NCBI GenBank assembly: GCA_963784065.1
Contig: CAWAQA010000003.1
Coordinates: 1,488,001 to 1,552,000 of the forward strand
Length of the DNA: 64,000 nucleotides
DNA from: CAWAQA01 sp963784065
GTDB lineage: Bacteria; Acidobacteriota; Vicinamibacteria; Vicinamibacterales; UBA2999
Direction of reading: 5' to 3'
Within the stretch, counting starts at the first letter, position 1; each line of letters starts with the position of its first letter. This document shows positions 59,246-64,000 of this stretch, piece after piece. Both the position numbers and the translations under genes were made by a program. The notes beneath the pieces are model-generated. The model was not told the origin of the DNA. It was given only the letters and a program-made list of their open reading frames with translations, and made no database searches.

Positions 59246-59604
59246 CGCAGGGCCGTCTTCAAGTCGCGCGTGGAACCTTTCGTCCATGCGCGATTGGGCG
59301 GCCAACCTGTGCTGAGAGCGTCAGGCCCGCGTCCATGCTCCCCCGGCCCGTGTGTTGCCCTCGCGCGGGTCGGCGGTGTAGAGTCTAGGCAGCCGCCGCG
59401 CCACTCGTGGACCGTATCAACTGATTGTGTAGCAGGCACAGCAAGCCTTGAAGCGCGGTTTCCCCGGGCGCGACAGCAGAGCGCCCGCTACCGACTTGGG
59501 TGATACATGCCAGTAGTGGTGTACCGTCCGACTCACGACGGCCGCTCTGTTTGCGCGGCCTCAGATTCTCGCCCTACTGATACGACTGTTCGAGGGAGGG
59601 TTTG
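59246..59604. other. Intergenic region, nothing recognised
   Basis: About 360 bases ahead of the DUF6152-like gene. Apart from a GGGAGGG site close to that gene's start, no gene, hairpin or clear promoter was seen. Confidence 0.4.
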
Positions 59605-60024
59605 ATGAGAAAACTTTTCATTGCTGTAGCGAGTCTTGGCGTCGTGATGGCTGCGGCACCCCTGGGCGCCCACCACTCGTTCGCGGCTCAGTTCGACGAC
59701 AAAGCACCCATCGAGATCAAGGGCACGTTGTCGAAGATGGAATGGCTGAACCCACACACGTGGATCCACGTGGATGTGAAGGAGGCCGACGGTAAGGTCG
59801 TCACCTGGGCGATCGAAGGTGCGACGCCGAACAGTCTGCTTCGCCGCGGCCTCCGACAGACCGATTTCCCGGTCGGCAGGGAACTCGTCGTTCACGGCTA
59901 CCGCGCGAAGAACGGCTCACCCGTGGCCAGCGGTGAGAAACTGACCTTCACCGACGGGCGGAACTTTTATCTCGGAGCGAGCGAGCCTCAGGCCGGAGGG
60001 GGCGCCCCGGCGAAACCGTATTAG
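59605..60024 (+). CDS. DUF6152-like exported protein
   Basis: A 139-residue exported protein. ATG 59605 follows GAGGGAGGGTTTG. The signal peptide is KLFIAVASLGVVMAAAPLGA and is followed by HHSFAAQFDDKAPIEIKGT, SKMEWLNPHTWIHVDVKEAD, and NSLLRRGLRQTDFPVG. These HHSF, EWLNPH and DFPVG blocks are the family pattern. Function unknown; often near genes for exported enzymes in Acidobacteriota and Proteobacteria. Confidence 0.85.
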   Translation: MRKLFIAVASLGVVMAAAPLGAHHSFAAQFDDKAPIEIKGTLSKMEWLNPHTWIHVDVKEADGKVVTWAIEGATPNSLLRRGLRQTDFPVGRELVVHGYRAKNGSPVASGEKLTFTDGRNFYLGASEPQAGGGAPAKPY

Positions 60025-60067
60025 GCCGGCTTCGGCCAGCCCTGTTCCGTCGGTTTCCACGGCTGAA

Positions 60068-60093
60068 GGGCCCTGCGCGATCGCGCAGGGCCC
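60068..60093. terminator. Bidirectional terminator, perfect 26-bp palindrome
   Basis: GGGCCCTGCGCGA joined directly to TCGCGCAGGGCCC, a perfect 13-bp half palindrome between two convergent genes (stops at 60024 and 60133). No T-run on either side, so it is probably a GC-rich intrinsic or Rho-assisted end. Confidence 0.65.
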
Positions 60094-60132
60094 ACGGCTG
60101 TCAGATCGTCCGCCCGCCTCAATCACATCGCG

Positions 60133-61050
60133 CTACCGGCGCCGCCAGGGTTCGCCGTAGTAATCGCGGTAGCCCAACTCGCGAAAACGGGGCAGATCGC
60201 GCTCCCCTTCCCAGCACGACTCTTCGAAGAGCTCGAACCCCTGTTCCGTCACGCGCACCTGGGCCCACACGGCCGTCCACGGCCTGGTATACGCCTTCGC
60301 GTCTTCAAGCGTCACCGCGTAGTGGATGGTGTCGGGCGCGAACATCGTCAAGCGTTCCACCAGACGCGCGGCGTCGGTGTAGAAGTTTCCGGAGTCGTCA
60401 ATCCAGGTGTACCCGTTGAGGTTAGTGGTGTCGATGACCAGGGTGTTTCCTTCCCAGCGGCCGCGCGACACGCCGTTCCATAGCTTGACGTCGGCTCCCG
60501 GCCGCGGACGACCGTCCATCGCGATCACCCGATTGACGTGATGATCGTCGTGAAGCCACAACATCTGACTGTCGTTTGGCGCCTGCACGATCTGGCTGGG
60601 GTCCTGCAGTGCCAGCCGCGGTACCCCGCCGTATTGCACGCCGTCCGCGGGTCCAGGGTACTTCTGGAAATTCACCCCGCGCCTGCCGATCTCGGCGGCC
60701 CACGGTTGATAGGGAATCTTCCCGTCCGCCGGGTCCACGATCACGGTGGGCGCTATCTCCCACGGCATGACGGCCAGCTTCGTGAGCGGGTCGTCCTTGG
60801 AGACGCCTTCGAGCGAGAAGGCCGTGATCAGCCGGCTGCGCCAATACCCCTGCAGGTTGGGTTTACCGCTCGGTGTACGGGGTGGATTGAAGGTTTTTGC
60901 TTTCTCCAGCGCACATTTGTGAAACGCCACAATAGGCTCGGCCGGACAGCCTCCGATCGAAGATTCCGGATTCGGAGCCTGACCCGCCGCGCCTGGCGCT
61001 CCCGTCATGATTGCCAGAGCCACCAGCGAAGCTAAACATCGGTGTCTCAC
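60133..61050 (-). CDS. Exported protein of unknown function, acidobacterial type
   Basis: GTG 61050 (RHRCLASLVALAIMTGAPG) gives a signal peptide, then AGQAPNPESSIGGCPAEP. The mature part (about 280 residues) has NPPRTPSGKPNLQGYWRSR, EIAPTVIVDPADGKIPYQP, LWLHDDHHVNRVIAMDGRP, RGRWEGNTLVIDTTNLNGY and RLVERLTMFAPDTIHYAVTL. The RGRWEGNTLVIDTTN and ERFT-like blocks recur in a common family of uncharacterised acidobacterial secreted proteins. No enzyme assignment. Single frame. Confidence 0.75.
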   Translation of the reverse strand: MRHRCLASLVALAIMTGAPGAAGQAPNPESSIGGCPAEPIVAFHKCALEKAKTFNPPRTPSGKPNLQGYWRSRLITAFSLEGVSKDDPLTKLAVMPWEIAPTVIVDPADGKIPYQPWAAEIGRRGVNFQKYPGPADGVQYGGVPRLALQDPSQIVQAPNDSQMLWLHDDHHVNRVIAMDGRPRPGADVKLWNGVSRGRWEGNTLVIDTTNLNGYTWIDDSGNFYTDAARLVERLTMFAPDTIHYAVTLEDAKAYTRPWTAVWAQVRVTEQGFELFEESCWEGERDLPRFRELGYRDYYGEPWRRR

Positions 61051-61277
61051 GTGGCCCTCCCCAGCTGCCGCTGCGTTTGAAAATCTTGCGGTGGCGTCCT
61101 GGCGCGGCATCGCGTCGCGCCCGGTCGAATAAACAGCCGCCGCCATTCTAGATCCGACCTGCGCTTCGCCGTGCATGTCGATTCGGGGGTGCAAGGAGGC
61201 ACGGAGAGAACCCTCCTTGCCGGCCAATTGACAAAGCGCTCGTCCGCTCCTGCCTGCACGATGACGATGACCCGGGA

Positions 61278-62405
61278 CTACCGGGTCGAGACGGTCGATT
61301 CGGCCACCACGGGATTGGTCAGCGCGCCGATTCCTTCGATGTCGCACTTCGCCGTATCGCCGGCTCGCATCCAGCGCGGGTCGGCGCGCTCGATGTTCGT
61401 GCCGGCTGGACTCCCGCCTGCGATCACGTCGCCGGGGTTCAGGGTCACGATGTTCGAGGCGTACTGCAGCAGCTCGTGGATGTTGTGGCTCATCCGGTTG
61501 GTATTGGAGTCCTGCATCACCTGCCCGTTGAGCGACATGGTGTGGCGCGTGTTCATCGGATCCTTGACGAACTCCTTCGGCACGATGAACGGCCCCAACG
61601 GACCGAACGTATCGTGGTTCTTTCCGATCAGCCAGTCCGAGCCACCCATTTTTCGATCGCCGCGGCCGCCGCGATCCGACACGTCGTGGTGCGCGGTGTA
61701 GCCGAAGATGTAGTCGGGCGCATTGGCCAGCGGCACGTACTTCGCCGGTTTGCCGATGACCACGGCGAACTCGCACTCGAAGTCGATGTTGGTGCGCCCG
61801 CGCGGCACGACGATGCGATCGTTGTTGCCGATGACGACGGTCGGCAGCTTCTGGAACAGGTACGGGTTGTCGCGCGTATCACCCGCCTTGCGCTCCCAGA
61901 TGCCCGGCGCCGACACCGCCGGAGGAGCCGCGGCTGCCGCGCGCCCGCCCGCCGCCCGCTGCTGTTGCGTCGCAATGCCCTGCTCGTGCTCGACATAATT
62001 GCCGCCGGCATTGAGCTGCACGGACGGGCGCACCGGAGGCAGCGTCCTGACCGCAGTGAGCGCGTAGGCGTACGCCGGGGCGCTGCCGGCCGTGGAGACC
62101 GTCCGTGCGATCGCCGCCAGCCGCGGCTTCCACTCGGCGTCGTAGCGCGCGATCAGCTGTTTCATGTCGGCCGGCGCCGTCAGTCGCGGCGCGGAACCAT
62201 TGCTCGCCTCGAACGCGGTGTTGGCCTGGGCGACGTCAACGACCTGGGTGTCACGGAGAACCAACCCGATAAACGCCCGGCCGTTGCGCTCGAACGTGCC
62301 GAGTTTGAACGGAACAGCCGCGCCGCCGGTCTGCGCGCCCACGTAAGCCGAGGCGGCACAGGCGACCGCGAGCGCGAGAGCCGTCACCGTACGTCCTGGT
62401 GCCAT
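61278..62405 (-). CDS. Exported fumarylacetoacetate-hydrolase-family protein
   Basis: An intact 375-residue protein. ATG 62405 is preceded by GGAGGTGGAT, an excellent site. The signal peptide TALALAVACAASAYVGAQ is unexpected, as this family is normally cytoplasmic. The FAH fold is clear: PPVRPSVQLNAGGNYVEHEQ, TNIDFECEFAVVIGKPAKYV, DYIFGYTAHHDVSDRGGRGD, DTFGPLGPFIVPKEFV and NIVTLNPGDVIAGGSPAGTN. The metal ligands expected in the E-X-E and D positions (DFECE and HHDVSDR) are present. Family members hydrolyse or decarboxylate C-C bonds in dioic acids. Confidence 0.85.
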   Translation of the reverse strand: MAPGRTVTALALAVACAASAYVGAQTGGAAVPFKLGTFERNGRAFIGLVLRDTQVVDVAQANTAFEASNGSAPRLTAPADMKQLIARYDAEWKPRLAAIARTVSTAGSAPAYAYALTAVRTLPPVRPSVQLNAGGNYVEHEQGIATQQQRAAGGRAAAAAPPAVSAPGIWERKAGDTRDNPYLFQKLPTVVIGNNDRIVVPRGRTNIDFECEFAVVIGKPAKYVPLANAPDYIFGYTAHHDVSDRGGRGDRKMGGSDWLIGKNHDTFGPLGPFIVPKEFVKDPMNTRHTMSLNGQVMQDSNTNRMSHNIHELLQYASNIVTLNPGDVIAGGSPAGTNIERADPRWMRAGDTAKCDIEGIGALTNPVVAESTVSTR

Positions 62406-62731
62406 ATCCACCTCCATCGTTGAGGAAAGTAAAGGCCGGAGGAGCCGGTATTGTACATCCGCGTGCACCGGCGCTCGCTGCGCGACGACGCTCGCCAGAC
62501 GCGTCTCGTCGTTGGACACGAGGCGCATCTGGCTGGTGGACCGCCCTCGTTTGCACCTCGACCGGTGACGAGACAACCTGTCCCATTCAGGACAGCGGGA
62601 AAGACCTCGCGCGGGTATCGTGGCTGAGGGTCCTTTACGGACCGCGCGCGACACGCTCGGGTCTATCCCTCCCCGCTGCCCGTTCTGCCCCTCAGCCGTC
62701 TACCTGTTCATCACTCGCGAGGAGCCGAAAC
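62406..62731. other. Intergenic region, nothing recognised
   Basis: About 330 bases between the exported hydrolase and the response-regulator remnant. No gene pattern or repeat was seen. Confidence 0.35.
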
Positions 62732-62860
62732 GTGCAGAATCCTGACGCATCGCCACCGGGAACATCTCCAACACGCGCAGCGTCGGTGTTGGTCGCCGAA
62801 GACAACGACGCGACCAGCGATCACGTCTCCAGGCTGCTTCGGCAGCGCGGTCACAAGTGA
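62732..62860 (+). pseudogene. Truncated response-regulator receiver domain
   Basis: GTG 62732 after a GAGGAG site starts 42 residues that reach ASVLVAEDNDATSDHVSRLL and then RQRGHK followed by TGA. The DN pair in VLVAEDND is the acidic pocket of a receiver domain; the phosphorylated aspartate and the rest of the fold are missing. The sequence after the stop does not continue the family in any frame for long. A remnant, or a gene cut by a sequencing error. Confidence 0.5.
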
Positions 62861-63181
62861 GCAGTCTGTTCTGGTCGCGGCGCGGAGAGATTGCATGCGC
62901 GGAGCATGCGCCCGAGCCCGGACACGCCTCGCTGGCGCGAGGAGCGGTGGGGGCCGGTTCCCGCCGGCGCGGGCAACGGGCGGATCGTCTACCAGTGCCA
63001 GCGGTGCCCCGGTGACGGCAGCCCGATAGACCGCAGCCGGCGCAGCACGAGTCGGCACGACTCCACGCCGCCAATGTCCGCAGCGGGACGAACGTTGACA
63101 CCTTCGGTGACCATTCACGTGCCCTCGGTCCGGAATCGTGGCGCGCATGCGCAGCATCTGCTGATGGTTCGCGGGGAGTCA
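62861..63181. other. Stretch without a supported gene
   Basis: Could be decayed coding sequence linked to the receiver-domain remnant. Open frames on both strands have no protein-like pattern. Confidence 0.35.
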
Positions 63182-63700
63182 ATGACCGAAGGCACACGCG
63201 AAGAGCATGCACGTCTCCAGCGACGCACAGCCGAGCTGCGAGAAGCGCACGCCGCCCTCGCGTTGGACCGTCAGCCATTCGATCAGGTCCAGCACGATCA
63301 GCATTCGGCACGCCTTGCCGCCCACAAGAGGGATTTAGCTGCTCACAAGGCCGGCAGGACGGCCCGCTCGAGGAATCCTCAAACCGAACGCGCCGTTGGG
63401 AACGCACGTTGTGAAGAGTTCAGCCGCATGGCCCCCATCGGTCTGACCCTTGCAGCAGGCCCTGCACGCACGACTGCACCCGACGAGAGAAAGCAGGGTC
63501 ATGCCATGGATACACGCAAGCCGAGCGACATGTCGCACCAGAACGATCAACGAGGCGAACACCGCTACCCGGATACCCATCAGAAGCCATCCGAGCAGGA
63601 CGCGCGCCACAGTCGTGACGCGCTGAAGGAACGCCTGGGCGAGGACAAAGGGATGCGTCGCCAGGGGGATGGTAAAGACAAAGCCCTCGACCCGTCATGA
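63182..63700 (+). CDS. Small hydrophilic coiled-coil protein, possibly two genes
   Basis: ATG 63182 after GGGGAG opens TEGTREEHARLQRRTAELRE, a heptad-like coiled coil that continues to about residue 60 (AARLAAHKRDLAAHKA). The frame runs on through a less protein-like part, then ATG 63506 begins a very hydrophilic piece (DTRKPSDMSHQNDQRGEHRY, KERLGEDKGMRRQGDGKDK) that may be a separate 64-residue stress-type protein. A missing stop in between, by an indel, is likely. No domain recognised. Confidence 0.45.
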   Translation: MTEGTREEHARLQRRTAELREAHAALALDRQPFDQVQHDQHSARLAAHKRDLAAHKAGRTARSRNPQTERAVGNARCEEFSRMAPIGLTLAAGPARTTAPDERKQGHAMDTRKPSDMSHQNDQRGEHRYPDTHQKPSEQDARHSRDALKERLGEDKGMRRQGDGKDKALDPS

Positions 63701-63757
63701 AACCACGGCCGGCTCGCGAGCCGGCCATGCGTTCGCTTCGTCCCGAGTCACCTTCCG

Positions 63758-64000
63758 TTACTTCCGCGCCACCTCAACGACCACATCGGCGCTCGTGATG
63801 GACACGGTTGCGCTTCCGAGCGCCGGCGTCGCGAACACGAAGAGGGCCGGCGTGATGGATACCGGGACCGACGTCCAGCGCAGGTGGCTGAGATCGAGAG
63901 TTTTCGACAGGCTCGGCTTCGTGCTGAAGGTGCCAAGCTGGTAGGCGAAGTTGCCCACGACCCACGTCGCATTACCCGATGCCTTGCCGGTGCCGGTGAC
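63758..64000 (-). CDS. C-terminal part of an exported-type protein, cut by the window edge
   Basis: Open from the right end of the window to a stop at 63758 on the minus strand. It shows TGKASGNATWVVGNFAYQLG, then TLDLSHLRWTSVPVSITPAL and ends SADVVVEVARK. Beta-rich and Thr/Ser/Val-rich, likely from a secreted protein. Family not recognised. Confidence 0.5.
   Translation of the reverse strand, partial: VTGTGKASGNATWVVGNFAYQLGTFSTKPSLSKTLDLSHLRWTSVPVSITPALFVFATPALGSATVSITSADVVVEVARK

Overview
This is a 64 kb window of GC-rich bacterial DNA with tightly packed genes, many overlapping by 4 bp (ATGA, GTGA) or by TGATG. No ribosomal RNA, tRNA, transposase or CRISPR array was seen. The gene content suggests an Acidobacteriota genome, perhaps of the Vicinamibacteria type: subtilase with WGN repeats, YfhO-type membrane protein, DUF6152-like and DUF6496-like proteins, and a KPEAT-type coding repeat. 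That placement is inference from gene types, not from a marker gene. About forty single-base frame breaks interrupt otherwise well-conserved genes, including essential ones such as nadE and holB. The simplest reading is uncorrected base-calling indels in a long-read or metagenome assembly. Most broken genes are therefore annotated here as one CDS with the break noted.

Region 1 (37-18053, all minus) reads as one surface-polysaccharide operon. In transcription order it holds a Wzz-like chain-length protein, a Wzx-like flippase, a Wzy-like polymerase, a family 2 glycosyltransferase, a methyltransferase and a DegT/ArnB aminotransferase. Next come a truncated radical-SAM gene, a damaged methyltransferase, an initiating sugar-phosphate transferase, a thiamine-diphosphate E1 alpha/beta pair and another methyltransferase. 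It ends with a CapD/FlaA1-like nucleotide-sugar dehydratase, a second DegT aminotransferase, a GT39-like membrane glycosyltransferase and a membrane protein. A promoter-like site overlapped by a perfect inverted repeat lies upstream at 18335-18376.

Region 2 (18616-23379) carries three FkbM methyltransferases, a GDP-L-fucose-synthase-like gene and smpB, which sits inside the minus-strand FkbM operon. A PKD-type lipoprotein and nadE follow on the plus strand (23593-26181).

Region 3 (26501-39878, minus) starts with a penicillin-binding protein 1A, holB and pdxA. These run into a second cell-surface set: FkbM, a 2-oxoglutarate/iron oxygenase with a coiled coil, a YfhO-like membrane protein, two GT-B glycosyltransferases and a B12-type radical-SAM protein.

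Region 4 (39969-51501) holds a small exported protein, a secreted subtilase with six GIIWGN repeats, and an HD-GYP signalling protein. It also holds a three-gene operon with 4-bp overlaps: a giant exported copper-radical (galactose-oxidase-like) oxidase with LamG and Ig-like domains, an exported c-type cytochrome protein and an exported metal-binding-domain protein.

Region 5 (51878-57208) has a PilZ protein, a degenerate ketosynthase resembling a chain-length factor, rmlA, rmlC, an acyl-carrier-protein/zinc-ribbon fusion and a complete ketosynthase. The rest (57489-64000) is miscellaneous: a beta-barrel protein, a BON protein, a DUF6496-like basic protein, a DUF6152-like protein, two exported enzymes or enzyme-like proteins, a decayed patch with a truncated response regulator, and a protein running off the right edge.
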